Below are positions 29,084-38,675 of a DNA stretch of 64,000 nucleotides, piece by piece. The notes under the pieces are model-generated. The model searched no databases. It was given only the letters and a program-made list of their open reading frames with translations, and was not told the DNA's origin. Positions within the stretch are counted from its first letter, which is position 1. Each line of letters starts with the position of its first letter. The translations under genes were made by a program, and so were the position numbers. The DNA comes from Helicobacter sp. MIT 21-1697 (GTDB lineage Bacteria > Campylobacterota > Campylobacteria > Campylobacterales > Helicobacteraceae), in assembly GCF_026241255.1 (NCBI RefSeq), contig NZ_JAPHNC010000008.1, positions 1-64,000 of the forward strand. Direction: 5' to 3'.

Positions 29084-29527
29084 ATGAAAATTGCCATATC
29101 TTGTTTTTCACCATTAGTGCAAAACAGCTTGAGTTTTTTTTTAAAAGATTATTTAAGTAGTGAGAGTGAATGTGATTTTATCATCACTGATGATATAAAT
29201 CAGAAACACTACACTAAAGCAGTATGTCTTGTAAGTGATGATGTGCATTCGCATATTCGCAAACCTTTTACACAACAAAGTCTATCTGAAGATATACAGG
29301 CTTTTTATGAGAAGATTCAATCTCAAGCAGTAGATATATCTCATCAATCAACACATTTACAAGAGACACAGACTTTACCAGAAGCCTTTGAGCCGCCTAT
29401 GTCGCCACCTAGTTATCCACAGCCCAAGATTCCAAAACAACTTGAAAGCCAAATTGAGCAACTCTGTCAAGAGAGCGCAAAGGAGCTTACACAGAAGATT
29501 CTTACCCTTCTTAAACATACACAATAA
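29084..29527 (+). CDS. Conserved hypothetical protein (147 aa)
   Basis: AAGGAG precedes the start. The N-terminal half (1-80) looks globular; the C-terminal half is Gln/Pro-rich and ends in a helix. No known motif. A T9 run (29134-29142) near the start is coding. Its stop overlaps the start of rsmD (ATAATGA), so the two are coupled. Function unknown. Confidence 0.6.
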   Translation: MKIAISCFSPLVQNSLSFFLKDYLSSESECDFIITDDINQKHYTKAVCLVSDDVHSHIRKPFTQQSLSEDIQAFYEKIQSQAVDISHQSTHLQETQTLPEAFEPPMSPPSYPQPKIPKQLESQIEQLCQESAKELTQKILTLLKHTQ

Positions 29528-30135
29528 TGAACAAGCAATCAACAATGAACATTGCAAGATTTCACATTCAAGCAGGAAAACTCAAGAATCTACCTTTAGT
29601 GTGGAATAATCAAGAAAGCACGCGTCCAACAAAATCTATTGTGCGAGAATCTTTTTTTAACACAATGAGCACAAATATTGTGGAGTGTGTATTTGTTGAA
29701 GCATTTGGAGGTTGTGGTTCAATGGGGATTGAAGCACTTTCTCGTGGTGCAAGTGAGGCAATATTTTATGAGATAGATAAAAGAGCCTATAATATCTTGT
29801 TGCAAAATCTCACATTTGCACAAAAAAGAGAAACAGCACTAAAATTTTATGCCTACAATACCGATTTTTTTACACAAAGTTTTCATAGATGGATTACTCT
29901 GAAAGAAAATGTGATTTTATATCTTGACCCACCCTTTTGTATTAGAGAAGGTATGGAGGATATTTATGAGCGTCTTTTGATAATGGTAGAAAATCTTGGA
30001 CGATGTAATGTGCATTTTATTGTTTTTGAACATTGGAGTGGGTATAATATGCCTTTTATTGTTGGGGAATATATACTGCTTAAAACGCGTCAATTTGGTA
30101 AAAGCAGCCTGACTTATTACACATTAAAGGATTAA
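29527..30135 (+). CDS. rsmD: 16S rRNA (guanine966-N2)-methyltransferase RsmD
   Basis: 202-aa Rossmann methyltransferase with the RsmD order of motifs: an N-terminal TRPTKSIVRESFFN (about 34-47), the SAM loop EAFGGCGSMGIEALSRGA, and the catalytic LDPPF near 138. It methylates G966 in 16S rRNA during 30S assembly. It lies in a compact run with 29084 and fliL. Confidence 0.93.
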   Translation: MNKQSTMNIARFHIQAGKLKNLPLVWNNQESTRPTKSIVRESFFNTMSTNIVECVFVEAFGGCGSMGIEALSRGASEAIFYEIDKRAYNILLQNLTFAQKRETALKFYAYNTDFFTQSFHRWITLKENVILYLDPPFCIREGMEDIYERLLIMVENLGRCNVHFIVFEHWSGYNMPFIVGEYILLKTRQFGKSSLTYYTLKD

Positions 30136-30137
30136 TT

Positions 30138-30728
30138 ATGGCAGAAGAAGAAAAAGCAGCAGAAAGTGGTGGAGATAAAAAGAGCAAAGCAATTTTATTT
30201 GTTGTTATTGGCATTGTGGTAGTGCTTCTTTTATTGGTAGGTGTTATGGTGTTGGTGATGACAAGTGGAGGGCACGATGAGGAGGAGCACGAACAAAAAC
30301 CAGCAGAAGTTACTCAAACTCAAGCTAGTGCGCCTTCACAACAAGCTGCAAAAATCATTGTAGGCAACACAGTTTCGGTGCGTAGCACAGATAAATTTGC
30401 TCCGGGCTTGATTTACCCTGCAGAAGGTCCCCTCCCTTTTACGGTGAATTTAATGACACAAACAGGCAAACGTTATCTTAAAACAAGTGTGCAATTTGAG
30501 CTTGATAAAGATGAACTGAAAGCAAATGCCACTAAGGCAGAGTTAGATAAAAAATTGCCTATGGTGCAAGATACCATTATTGAGATTCTCTCTTCAAAAT
30601 CTATTGAAGATGTTGCCACAGTGAAAGGGAAAAATCGTGTCAAAGATGAGATTGTAAAACGTCTTAATGAATTTTTGATTGATGGACAGGTGAGTGATAT
30701 ATTTTTTGTTGAGTTTGTGGTGAGTTAG
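30138..30728 (+). CDS. fliL: Flagellar basal-body protein FliL
   Basis: 196-aa protein with a short charged cytosolic start, one membrane helix (about 22-44, Val/Leu-rich), a Glu/Gln/Ala linker and a periplasmic FliL domain that includes YLKTSVQFEL near 115 and a DGQVSDIFFVEFVVS C-terminus. FliL rings surround the stator units of the flagellar motor. It starts 2 bases after rsmD, so is cotranscribed with it and probably with acpS. Confidence 0.93.
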   Translation: MAEEEKAAESGGDKKSKAILFVVIGIVVVLLLLVGVMVLVMTSGGHDEEEHEQKPAEVTQTQASAPSQQAAKIIVGNTVSVRSTDKFAPGLIYPAEGPLPFTVNLMTQTGKRYLKTSVQFELDKDELKANATKAELDKKLPMVQDTIIEILSSKSIEDVATVKGKNRVKDEIVKRLNEFLIDGQVSDIFFVEFVVS

Positions 30729-30731
30729 TGA

Positions 30732-31094
30732 TTGATAGGGATTGATATTATTAGTATTGCTCGTATGCAGAAATTTGTAGAAAAATTTGGCACAGCTGCA
30801 CTGGAGCGTTTTCTTTGCGAAAAAGAGATAGCTCTGTGCATAAATGCCAATGAAACTATAAATATTCCTCGTGTAGCTGGATTTTGGGCAGCAAAAGAGG
30901 CGTGTTCTAAAGCATTGGGCGTGGGTATAGGAAGTAAGCTAAGCTTTTTGGATATGCACATAAGCAAAAGTAGCACAAATGTGCCTAGCATTCATCTTGT
31001 ATCCGAAAAAATAAGTGATTTTAATATAAAAAATATTGCACTAAGTATCAGCCACGATGGAGGATTTGCGATTGCTGTAGTAGTTATTATTTAG
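30732..31094 (+). CDS. acpS: Holo-[acyl-carrier-protein] synthase AcpS
   Basis: 120-aa protein from a TTG start at 30732 (IGIDIISIARMQKF). Typical motifs are GIDIISIARM at the N-terminus and FWAAKEACSKALGVG near 55, with the Mg-binding Asp and Glu. It transfers 4'-phosphopantetheine from CoA to ACP. It follows fliL by 3 bases. Its 3' end overlaps a small gene on the other strand by 8 bases. Confidence 0.92.
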   Translation: MIGIDIISIARMQKFVEKFGTAALERFLCEKEIALCINANETINIPRVAGFWAAKEACSKALGVGIGSKLSFLDMHISKSSTNVPSIHLVSEKISDFNIKNIALSISHDGGFAIAVVVII

Positions 31095-31251
31095 GCTTAG
31101 GCTTCTTTGGTCTTTGTTTAATCCAAGCAACATCACTTAAAACATTTGCTTTCTCTATGTATGTTTTGTCGTAATTTTTAGTTATTTCATCTGCGAAACT
31201 ATGAGATAGCATACCAAAAGTAATGACAATAAAAACTAATATCTTCCCCAT
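31087..31251 (-). CDS. Small putative secreted protein (54 aa)
   Basis: An ATG at 31251 with GGAGGATGG just upstream begins a Sec signal peptide (KILVFIVITFGMLSHSFA) followed by only about 34 residues, ending in a Lys/Pro tail (KQRPKKPKPK). The stop overlaps the convergent acpS gene by 8 bases. The strong ribosome-binding site and clear signal peptide argue that it is real. No known family; a small periplasmic or secreted cationic protein. Confidence 0.6.
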   Translation of the reverse strand: MGKILVFIVITFGMLSHSFADEITKNYDKTYIEKANVLSDVAWIKQRPKKPKPK

Positions 31252-31314
31252 TCCATCCTCCAAAATAAAATTGATTCTATCATTTTAAAGTTTAATGAAT
31301 GCTTTTATGGAGTT

Positions 31315-32658
31315 TTATGAGCGATTTTTAATCATATCTGCGATAAGAAAAGCCATTTCAAGCGCTTGGATCGCATTGAGTCGTGGATCGCATTGAGTAT
31401 TATAATTGCAAACTAACCCTTCTTCGGTAATTGCTTGTGAGCCGCCAATACATTCTGTTACATCTGCTCCTGTCATTTCTAAATGCACTCCTCCAGCATA
31501 GCTTCCATAGGCTTTATGTATTTCAAAAAAGCTTTTCACTTCATCAAGCACACTATCAAATACACGCGTTTTGTAACCATTATTTGTTTTGATTGTATTG
31601 CCGTGCATAGGATCGCAGCTCCATAGAATCTCGCGTCCTTCAGCATTGATAGAATCTAATAATTGAGGGAAGTTGCTTTTAATTTTATCAGCCCCCATAC
31701 GCACAATGAGATTTAGTCTGCCACTTTGATTAAGCGGGTTAAGCTTATCGCAAATACCCATAATGTCATCTTTTGTAGCATTTGGTCCAATTTTTACGCC
31801 CACAGGATTCTTTACTCCGCGCAAAAACTCAATATGTGCTTCATCAAGCCCTCTTGTGCGTTCTCCAATCCATAACATATGTGCGGAGCAATCATACCAA
31901 TCCCCTGTGAGAGAATCTTGTCGGCAAAGTTGTTCCTCATAATGAAGCACAAGGGCTTCGTGCGAGGTGTAAAATTCTGTCTCACGCAATGTGGGGGAAT
32001 GTTCAGAATCAATGCCACAGGCTTTCATAAAATCAAGCGCTTGAGTGATACGAGAGGCAAGCTCTTCGTATTTTTGTCCAAATGTATTATTTTTGACAAA
32101 ACTAAGATTCCATTTATGCACTTGATTAAGATCAGCAAAACCTCCTTGTGCAAATGCGCGTAAAAGATTGAGTGTAGCTGCACTTTGATTATAGGCTTGA
32201 ATAAGGCGATTTGGGTCGTGTTCTCGCGCTTGTTGTGTGAATGCCATATCATTAATCATATCGCCACGATAACTTGGGAGTTCAAGATGTCCATTTGATT
32301 CTGTATCACTTGAGCGAGGTTTGGCAAATTGTCCTGCGATGCGTCCAACTTTGACTATTGGACACGAAGCACCAAAGGTAAGGATTGCACCCATTTGAAT
32401 GATAACTTTAAATAAATCGCGAATATTAATGGCGTTAAATTGCGAAAAACTCTCCGCACAATCCCCACCTTGCAATAAAAATGCCTCTCCTTTGCATACT
32501 TGAGCTAGACGTTCTTGCAATACACGCGCTTCACCTGCAAAGACAAGCGGTGGATAAGATTTAAGCTGCATTTCCACAGATTCTAAAAGCTGTTGATTTT
32601 TATAGACAGGGTGCTGCTTAATGGGTTTATTTCTCCAACTTTTTGCGTGCCACTGCAT
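31315..32658 (-). CDS. aroF: Class II DAHP synthase (3-deoxy-7-phosphoheptulonate synthase)
   Basis: 447-aa protein of the plant-like class II family: [11 protein letters not shown] near 59, [14 protein letters not shown] near 102, [10 protein letters not shown] near 282 and CDPMHGNT near 350, the last being part of the metal and substrate site. It condenses phosphoenolpyruvate and erythrose 4-phosphate, the first shikimate step. Class II is the form known in Helicobacter. AGGAGG precedes the start. The symbol varies between annotations. Confidence 0.94.
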   Translation of the reverse strand: MQWHAKSWRNKPIKQHPVYKNQQLLESVEMQLKSYPPLVFAGEARVLQERLAQVCKGEAFLLQGGDCAESFSQFNAINIRDLFKVIIQMGAILTFGASCPIVKVGRIAGQFAKPRSSDTESNGHLELPSYRGDMINDMAFTQQAREHDPNRLIQAYNQSAATLNLLRAFAQGGFADLNQVHKWNLSFVKNNTFGQKYEELASRITQALDFMKACGIDSEHSPTLRETEFYTSHEALVLHYEEQLCRQDSLTGDWYDCSAHMLWIGERTRGLDEAHIEFLRGVKNPVGVKIGPNATKDDIMGICDKLNPLNQSGRLNLIVRMGADKIKSNFPQLLDSINAEGREILWSCDPMHGNTIKTNNGYKTRVFDSVLDEVKSFFEIHKAYGSYAGGVHLEMTGADVTECIGGSQAITEEGLVCNYNTQCDPRLNAIQALEMAFLIADMIKNRS

Positions 32659-32720
32659 AATATCCTCCTTTATTATTGTGTATAAAACTTAAAAAAGATG
32701 AGATTCTACCATACTTTTTG

Positions 32721-33473
32721 CTATTTTATATTTTTATATACATTGAGCGCTGCTGGAGCTTGGATTGTGGGCATTATTTCAAGCGTATTGATATTAATGT
32801 GCTGTGGTAGTGAAGCAACCCATAATACACTTTGAGCAATATCTTCAGGCATAAGCGGTGTTGTGCCTTCATATACGCTTTTTGCCTTGTTTTCATCGCC
32901 CTTAAAGCGCACTTGTGAAAATTCACTTCCACCACATAAGCCCGGCTCAATGTCGCTTATACGGATATTTTTATCATACAAATCAGCACGAAGATTGAGA
33001 CTAAATCGTTTTACAAAAGCCTTTGTCGCACCATATACATTACCACCCGGATAGGAATAAGTGCCTGCGATTGAGCCAATATTAATAATATGTCCATAGC
33101 CTTGAGCTACCATTTGAGGCAAAATAAGATGTGTAAGCTTGATAAGAGCTAGGATATTTACCTCTACCATTTGTTCCCAATCAGCAATATCTGCTTTATC
33201 TGCGCTGCTTAAGCCAAGTGCCAAACCTGCATTATTGATAAGCACATCAATATTTTGAAATTCTTGAGGAAGTAATTTGAGCGCAGATTCTATTTTTTGT
33301 GTATCTCGCACATCACATATAATTTTTTCACATAATATGCCAAGTTCGTTTTGAATCGCATTTATTCGCTCTCCTCTTCGTGCGAGAATAATTACTTTGT
33401 GCCCATTGCGGACAAAAAGCTCAGCAATTGCTTTACCAAAACCAGATGATGCTCCAGTGATGAGTGCAGTCAT
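32721..33473 (-). CDS. Short-chain dehydrogenase/reductase, YdfG-like
   Basis: 250-aa classical SDR: cofactor motif TGASSGFGKAIAE (6-18), NNAGLALG near 83 and catalytic Ser/Tyr/Lys in IGSIAG and YGATKAF near 145-156. The best family fit is the NADP-dependent 3-hydroxy acid (serine/allothreonine) dehydrogenase group, which has the NNAGLALG motif. Start overlaps the stop of 33470-34498 by 4 bases, so the two are coupled. Confidence 0.87.
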   Translation of the reverse strand: MTALITGASSGFGKAIAELFVRNGHKVIILARRGERINAIQNELGILCEKIICDVRDTQKIESALKLLPQEFQNIDVLINNAGLALGLSSADKADIADWEQMVEVNILALIKLTHLILPQMVAQGYGHIINIGSIAGTYSYPGGNVYGATKAFVKRFSLNLRADLYDKNIRISDIEPGLCGGSEFSQVRFKGDENKAKSVYEGTTPLMPEDIAQSVLWVASLPQHININTLEIMPTIQAPAALNVYKNIK

Positions 33474-34498
33474 AAAGTCTCCTTTTCTTGAGGTTTGTGA
33501 ATGCGTTCAAACATACGCTTATGGCTTATAAACTTAATCTCACCCTCTCTTGTGAGCTCATTAATAAGACGTTTAAAAAGTTTTTTGCTCATTTGTAGAG
33601 TATGAAAAACTTTTTGAGGTGAGGCAGAAAAATCAAGCGCTAAAGGCATACAATTGAGCAAAAATTGCTTTTGTTCTTGAGTGTGTGGCGGATTGAGTGT
33701 GAGGTCAAGTTTGCCATCGGAACGTTGGTGTGAATACGATGAGGCATTTTTAATATACACCTCAATGTGTGTGCCTACATTTAATACAATTCCTTGTGGT
33801 AATTCATTGTGATAAAGCAAGCCATAATAAGCATTTTCTACCACACAACCAAAGCCTAAGGGTGTTTGTTCAAAGACAAGTGCCTTTATTTTTTTGTGTG
33901 TTGATAGTTTTGGTGCGGGTTTGAGATAGGATTTGATATTCGTTTTGGCAAGTAGGCGCGATTGCTTATCAAGTGTAATTGCCACGATTACTTTTTGATG
34001 TAATTTAAAGTGTCTAGGGTTTTGAGTTGGCATAAAAATATGCTTATCAACACCTATATCTAAAAAGCAACCAAAAGGTGCAAAATCTATTACTTCAAGC
34101 TCTGCTATATCGCCATATTGTGCTTTTGGAGTTTGTGTGGTAGCAACAACTCGGTCATCTGAATCTGTAAGCACAAATACTTCTAATTCATCATTGATTG
34201 CACTTTGTGCAGGGAGAAATTTATTGGGTAAAAGCACTTCTGTGAAAATGGGTGTCGCAGATTCTATATTTTGTAGAGAATCTTGTGGTAATCCGCCAAG
34301 ATATGCTCCATATTTACTTAAACGTATAATGCGTAACCTTTGGATTTTGCCTATTTGTATTGCTTTTGTGTGTTGTATAAGCTTAGTGTGTGCAAGAGTT
34401 TTATTCACTCTTACATTTTTCACTTCAGCGGATTGTTTTGAGAATGGCTTGGAATGTCTCAATTTCTTTTCCTTGAGATTGAATAATGCGTTTGGCAA
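33470..34498 (-). CDS. S1-domain RNA-binding protein, CvfB-like
   Basis: The sequence has repeated S1-like beta domains: IQRLRIIRLSKYGAYLGG near 50 and YGDIAELEVIDFAPFGCFLDI near 125, then a winged-helix-like C-terminal end. This is the order in CvfB/YitL proteins that bind RNA. The frame is open from 34498 but would overlap the DUF305 gene by 74 bases; a GTG at 34423, just after that stop, is a likely alternative start and would give about 317 aa. Downstream it is coupled to the SDR gene. Confidence 0.8.
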   Translation of the reverse strand: MPNALFNLKEKKLRHSKPFSKQSAEVKNVRVNKTLAHTKLIQHTKAIQIGKIQRLRIIRLSKYGAYLGGLPQDSLQNIESATPIFTEVLLPNKFLPAQSAINDELEVFVLTDSDDRVVATTQTPKAQYGDIAELEVIDFAPFGCFLDIGVDKHIFMPTQNPRHFKLHQKVIVAITLDKQSRLLAKTNIKSYLKPAPKLSTHKKIKALVFEQTPLGFGCVVENAYYGLLYHNELPQGIVLNVGTHIEVYIKNASSYSHQRSDGKLDLTLNPPHTQEQKQFLLNCMPLALDFSASPQKVFHTLQMSKKLFKRLINELTREGEIKFISHKRMFERIHKPQEKETL

Positions 34499-35084
34499 TG
34501 TTTTTTATATCTTCATTTTGTGTGTATATCAAAATTTGTTTTGAAGCATCAATCGCACCTTGATGATGAGGAATCATACCCTCAAGGAAATCGCGGTCAA
34601 TTTGATTGCTAAGCTTAATTTCACTCATAGCCTTCATCATAGTGTCCATATCTGTTTTGGCTTGATTATTAAAGAGTGTTATTTCTTTGGGGCTATAAAG
34701 CTTTTTTTGTTCTTGTAGCTGTGGGAGAAGGGCTTGAAACTCTTGAATTTCCGCATTTTGTTCTTTAATAATTGCTTGAGCTTGAGCTCTTACTTTTTGA
34801 TTATGAGAATATTTTAAAAGCATTTGCGAAGCATCAATCGCACCTTGATGATGAGGAATCATATTTGAAAGATAATTTAAATCTATATTATCACTTTCTA
34901 CAAATGCTGTATCCATCATAGGCTTATGCATTGAATTTATGATTATTTCTGAAATAGTGGAATTTGTTTTATATTCGTGAGTGTGAGTTGAATGTATAGT
35001 TTCTTCTGCTATGGCAGCAGCACTTATTAAGCTTATACTCGCCACTAGATTCGGTAAAAGGTTTGATAAAGTTATATTTTTCAT
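34425..35084 (-). CDS. Periplasmic DUF305 protein with duplicated domain (219 aa)
   Basis: A Sec signal peptide ends at about residue 27 (ISAAAIA-EE). Two copies of the DUF305 signature MIPHHQGAIDAS occur, near 80 and 180, each followed by a long helix with the KIRxxAxxII-type pattern. The His/Met-rich helical fold is related to ferritin-like proteins and several members sit with copper genes, so metal handling is possible but unproven. AAGGAGT precedes the start. Confidence 0.85.
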   Translation of the reverse strand: MKNITLSNLLPNLVASISLISAAAIAEETIHSTHTHEYKTNSTISEIIINSMHKPMMDTAFVESDNIDLNYLSNMIPHHQGAIDASQMLLKYSHNQKVRAQAQAIIKEQNAEIQEFQALLPQLQEQKKLYSPKEITLFNNQAKTDMDTMMKAMSEIKLSNQIDRDFLEGMIPHHQGAIDASKQILIYTQNEDIKNIAKRIIQSQGKEIETFQAILKTIR

Positions 35085-35190
35085 AATATACTCCTTATAA
35101 TACTCTTATACAAAAACAACTATAACAAAGTTATTTGTTATTTGTGTAAATATAAGAGATGATTTGCATTGAAGAGAGAAGTAGCTTATT

Positions 35191-35955
35191 TTAAACAATC
35201 CCATTGCGATAGAGTGTGCAGAATTCTTGGGCGATTCGTGGGCTGCACGAGCCTTTGATAGCACTAAATTGCAATGCTTTTTGCTTGAGGCTTTCATCAA
35301 AAGGCTTGTCAAGAAGTGTTTTTAGAATCTCTATAAATTCAGCACGACTAGGAGCATAAAATCCTAACACAAGTCCAAACCTATCGCTTAGTGAGAGAAT
35401 CTCATCTTGAGCATCATTAAGATGAAGAGTGTCTTGAGGGTAAGATTCTGTAATGAGATGGCGGTGATTTGAAGTGGTATAAAAAAGGATATTGTGTGCT
35501 TTATTTTCAAAAGAGCCTTCAAGAAGTGTTTTGAGCGACTTGTAATGTTCTTCATAAGGAGTAAAACATAAATCATCACATACAATAATAAATTTATAGG
35601 GTAATTCTCGCACACAATCTTGCACCATAGGCATAATGCCTAAAGATTCTTTATTGATCTCTATGATGCGTAAAAGTGAAGTGGGGGAGAGCAAATGGCT
35701 TAATACAAAGTGAATTGAAGAACTTTTACCACAACCTCTAGCTCCCCATAATAAAGCGTGAGAAGCTTTTTCTCCCCGCATAAAGGCAAATGTATTATTT
35801 TTTAAGGCACTTATTTCTTTTTCTAAACCGATAAGTTGAGTGCATCGCTTAAAATCTACAATAGGTTTAAAATATCCATTTAAGTTTTCAAATGCAGGGC
35901 GATACACACAGGCAAGATGTTCTTCCCAAGAAAAATCAAAGAGCTTTGGTAGCAT
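35191..35955 (-). CDS. DUF815-family AAA+ ATPase (254 aa)
   Basis: Walker A GARGCGKSSS near 72, Walker B FIIVCDDLCF near 123 and FYTTSNHRHLI near 157 are the typical features of the DUF815 predicted ATPases, which have an N-terminal LIGLE helper helix. No partner is established for the family. It overlaps the 3' end of clpA by 20 bases, so it is translationally coupled to clpA and clpS, which hints at a role in protein quality control. Confidence 0.82.
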   Translation of the reverse strand: MLPKLFDFSWEEHLACVYRPAFENLNGYFKPIVDFKRCTQLIGLEKEISALKNNTFAFMRGEKASHALLWGARGCGKSSSIHFVLSHLLSPTSLLRIIEINKESLGIMPMVQDCVRELPYKFIIVCDDLCFTPYEEHYKSLKTLLEGSFENKAHNILFYTTSNHRHLITESYPQDTLHLNDAQDEILSLSDRFGLVLGFYAPSRAEFIEILKTLLDKPFDESLKQKALQFSAIKGSCSPRIAQEFCTLYRNGIV

Positions 35956-38218
35956 TGTTTGTTGTGCGTTTTGAAGTATTTTTGTGCGATGTTAATTTAT
36001 TGCACTCAAGCGTGATATGAGGTGTTGGCAATGGAGTAAGAGTAATTTTAGCACTTCCTCCCTTTTTGAGTGCGCCAAAGAGTATTTCATCGCTGAGAGC
36101 GAGTTTAATTTGGCTGTCTATAATTTTTTTCATTTCACGCGCACCAAGTGCTTTGTCCATACTTTGTGAAGCAAGGTAATTGAGTGCTTTGGAATCTATC
36201 TTAAGGTGAATATGCCGTGCTTTAAGTGAAGTAGCAAGGTCATTAATGTATTTTTGCGCAATAAGCTTGTATTGTTCAAAGCCAAGCGGATTAAATGCAA
36301 TGATTCTATCAATGCGACTACGCAATTCAGGTGAAAAGAGTGATTTGATTGCTGTGTGATTTTTACTTTGTGTATTGGCATTAAATCCAAGAGTGTTCGT
36401 TTCTTGACTTCCTGCATTGCTTGTCATAATAACAATTACATTTTTAAAATCTGCCCTGTTTCCTGCATTATCTGTTAAGCTTGCCGCATCAAGAATCTGT
36501 AATAGAATATTATAAATATCGTGATGAGCTTTTTCTATTTCATCAAATAATAAGACACAATGAGGGGTTTTGCGCACTGCATCTACAAGCAACCCTCCTT
36601 GTTCAAAGCCTACATATCCAGCAGGCGCTCCAATAAGGCGTGAGATAGAGTGAGGTTCCATATATTCGCTCATATCAAATTTTACAAAGCCAATACCAAG
36701 TATGCGTGCTAACTCTTTTGCAAGTTCTGTTTTCCCCACACCGCTTGGTCCAGCAAATACAAAGCTACCAATAGGCTTGTTACCCTCACTTAAGCCTGCC
36801 TTGTTTGTTTTAATGACATTGCTTAGATCATCAATAGCCTTATCTTGTGCGAAAATCCGCTCTTTAAGTTTAATGGAGAGATTTTGCAGAGATTTTCCCT
36901 CATCTTTGCTTATAGAGCTTTTAGGAATATGCACGCTTTTGCTAAGAATAGATTCTATATCTTTGATTGTGATAGTTGGGGTAGAATCTATTTTGTTGTG
37001 ATAGATTCTCATATTTGCTCCCACTTCATCAAGTAAATCAATGGCTTTATCAGGGAGGAATTTATCGCTTACATACCTTGCAGATAAATCTACACACGCT
37101 TTGAGGGCATTTTTGGTATATTTAATATGATGATAAGATTCATAAATAGGAGCTAAACCCTCAATAATTTTATAACAATCCTCTAGGCTCGGTTCTTTGA
37201 CTTCTATCTTGCTAAAGCGACGTGATAAAGCTTTATCTTTGTCAAAATGTGTTTTAAACTCGGCAAATGTAGTTGCTCCAATACATCGCAATGAACCATT
37301 AGCAAGGGCGGGCTTAAGGAGGTTTGATGCATCGAGATTTGAACCTGAAGTCGCTCCTGCACCTACAATGGTATGAATCTCATCAATAAAAAGCACACTA
37401 TGAGGTGTTTGTGTTATTTCTTTCAGTACGCCTTTGAGACGTTTTTCAAAATCGCCACGATATTTGCTCCCTGAAATCATCGCGCCCACATCAAGAGCAA
37501 AAATTTGTGCATTATGTAGTACTTTTGGGAGTCGTTTGTGATAAATCTCAAGTGCTAAACCTTCAGCTATCGCAGTTTTTCCTACACCGGGCTCTCCTAC
37601 GAGGATAGGATTATTTTTTTTGCGCCGAGTGAGAATTTCGCTTACGCGCCAAATTTCTTCCTCTCGTCCAATTACAGGGTCAATCTTTCCTTCTTTGGCA
37701 AGAATAGAAAGATTTTTCGTGTATTTGTTTAAATAGCTCTCATTTGTATCCTGTGATGATTCTTTATGCTCTTGGTATATGTCTTGCTCTTGTTCTTGGT
37801 GAGTAATGATTTCTAATACACTTAATCTATCTATGCCTTGTGATTTAAGAATCTGTGTGCTAAAACTTTGATTTTCTTCCATAATTGAGGCGAGTAAATC
37901 GCCTACATCTATGTTTTGGCGATTACTACTTTGTGCGTGTTTTACCATTGCTTCAATGATTCTATCAAGTGCTGGTGTTTGCTTTGGATTTTTAGTAAGC
38001 TCGTGAGAAAAAGGGACATATTTTTGTAAATACAGGTTTGTCATTCGGCGCATTTCTTGGATATTGCCCCCACATTTTTTTAAAATAGACATACCTTGCG
38101 TGTTATTTAAGGTAGCAAGAAAAAGATGCTCTGTTGTAAGGATATTATGTCGCATTTCGCGTGCAATATCAATAGATTCATTAAATACAAGTGTAAGATT
38201 TTGTCCTATCATTGACAC
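35936..38218 (-). CDS. clpA: ATP-dependent Clp protease ATP-binding subunit ClpA
   Basis: 760-aa class I Clp ATPase: N-terminal double ClpN domain (about 1-145), first AAA+ domain with GEPGVGKTAIAEG near 206 and second with GPSGVGKTELAKE near 490, followed by the D2-small domain. There is no ClpB-type middle coiled coil, which with the adjacent clpS identifies ClpA. It unfolds substrates for ClpP. ClpS ends 8 bases upstream. Confidence 0.95.
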   Translation of the reverse strand: MSMIGQNLTLVFNESIDIAREMRHNILTTEHLFLATLNNTQGMSILKKCGGNIQEMRRMTNLYLQKYVPFSHELTKNPKQTPALDRIIEAMVKHAQSSNRQNIDVGDLLASIMEENQSFSTQILKSQGIDRLSVLEIITHQEQEQDIYQEHKESSQDTNESYLNKYTKNLSILAKEGKIDPVIGREEEIWRVSEILTRRKKNNPILVGEPGVGKTAIAEGLALEIYHKRLPKVLHNAQIFALDVGAMISGSKYRGDFEKRLKGVLKEITQTPHSVLFIDEIHTIVGAGATSGSNLDASNLLKPALANGSLRCIGATTFAEFKTHFDKDKALSRRFSKIEVKEPSLEDCYKIIEGLAPIYESYHHIKYTKNALKACVDLSARYVSDKFLPDKAIDLLDEVGANMRIYHNKIDSTPTITIKDIESILSKSVHIPKSSISKDEGKSLQNLSIKLKERIFAQDKAIDDLSNVIKTNKAGLSEGNKPIGSFVFAGPSGVGKTELAKELARILGIGFVKFDMSEYMEPHSISRLIGAPAGYVGFEQGGLLVDAVRKTPHCVLLFDEIEKAHHDIYNILLQILDAASLTDNAGNRADFKNVIVIMTSNAGSQETNTLGFNANTQSKNHTAIKSLFSPELRSRIDRIIAFNPLGFEQYKLIAQKYINDLATSLKARHIHLKIDSKALNYLASQSMDKALGAREMKKIIDSQIKLALSDEILFGALKKGGSAKITLTPLPTPHITLECNKLTSHKNTSKRTTNNATKAL

Positions 38219-38225
38219 TCCCTAA

Positions 38226-38525
38226 TTAAGGCATTTCCTCTGTAATAACGCGTAAAGGGTATCCGTGCTGTTTTGCCATTTGACTTACAATTTGCATTTT
38301 AAGTTCGGCAATATCATAGGTATAGATACCGCATACCCCTTTTCCATCATTATGAATTTTAAGCGTAATTGCCGTGGCTTCATCAGAAGTTTTATCAAAC
38401 ACCTCCATAAGAATGCGTGCTACAAAATCCATTGCTGTCCAATCATCATTTAAAAGCAAAACACGATACATTTTTGGTTCTTCAAGCAGAGTATCTAAGC
38501 TTGTTTCAAATGCTGTATGCGCCAA
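38226..38525 (-). CDS. clpS: ClpS adaptor for N-end rule substrates
   Basis: 99-aa protein with the ClpS core YRVLLLNDDWTAMDFV near 20-35, followed by VARILMEVF and a His/Gly-rich VCGIYTYDIAE segment. ClpS delivers N-degron proteins to ClpA. It is the first gene of the clpS-clpA-DUF815 operon. Confidence 0.96.
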   Translation of the reverse strand: MAHTAFETSLDTLLEEPKMYRVLLLNDDWTAMDFVARILMEVFDKTSDEATAITLKIHNDGKGVCGIYTYDIAELKMQIVSQMAKQHGYPLRVITEEMP

Positions 38526-38675
38526 GAGAATCCTTTATGAAGTAAAATATTTTAGAGATTCTATCAAAAATAATACAACAATGTAAAGAATATCAAGGGT
38601 AAGCAAGCAAGAGAAAAAGAAAGATGAAAGTATCGTTGGAGATGAGAGAGCATATTTTTACTCTCTCAATATCAC

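Noticed and set aside
29134-29142. T9 run in gene 29084 as a phase-variation tract
   Set aside because: It is short, lies in a plausible coding context (FFLK), and similar AT runs are common by chance in this genome.
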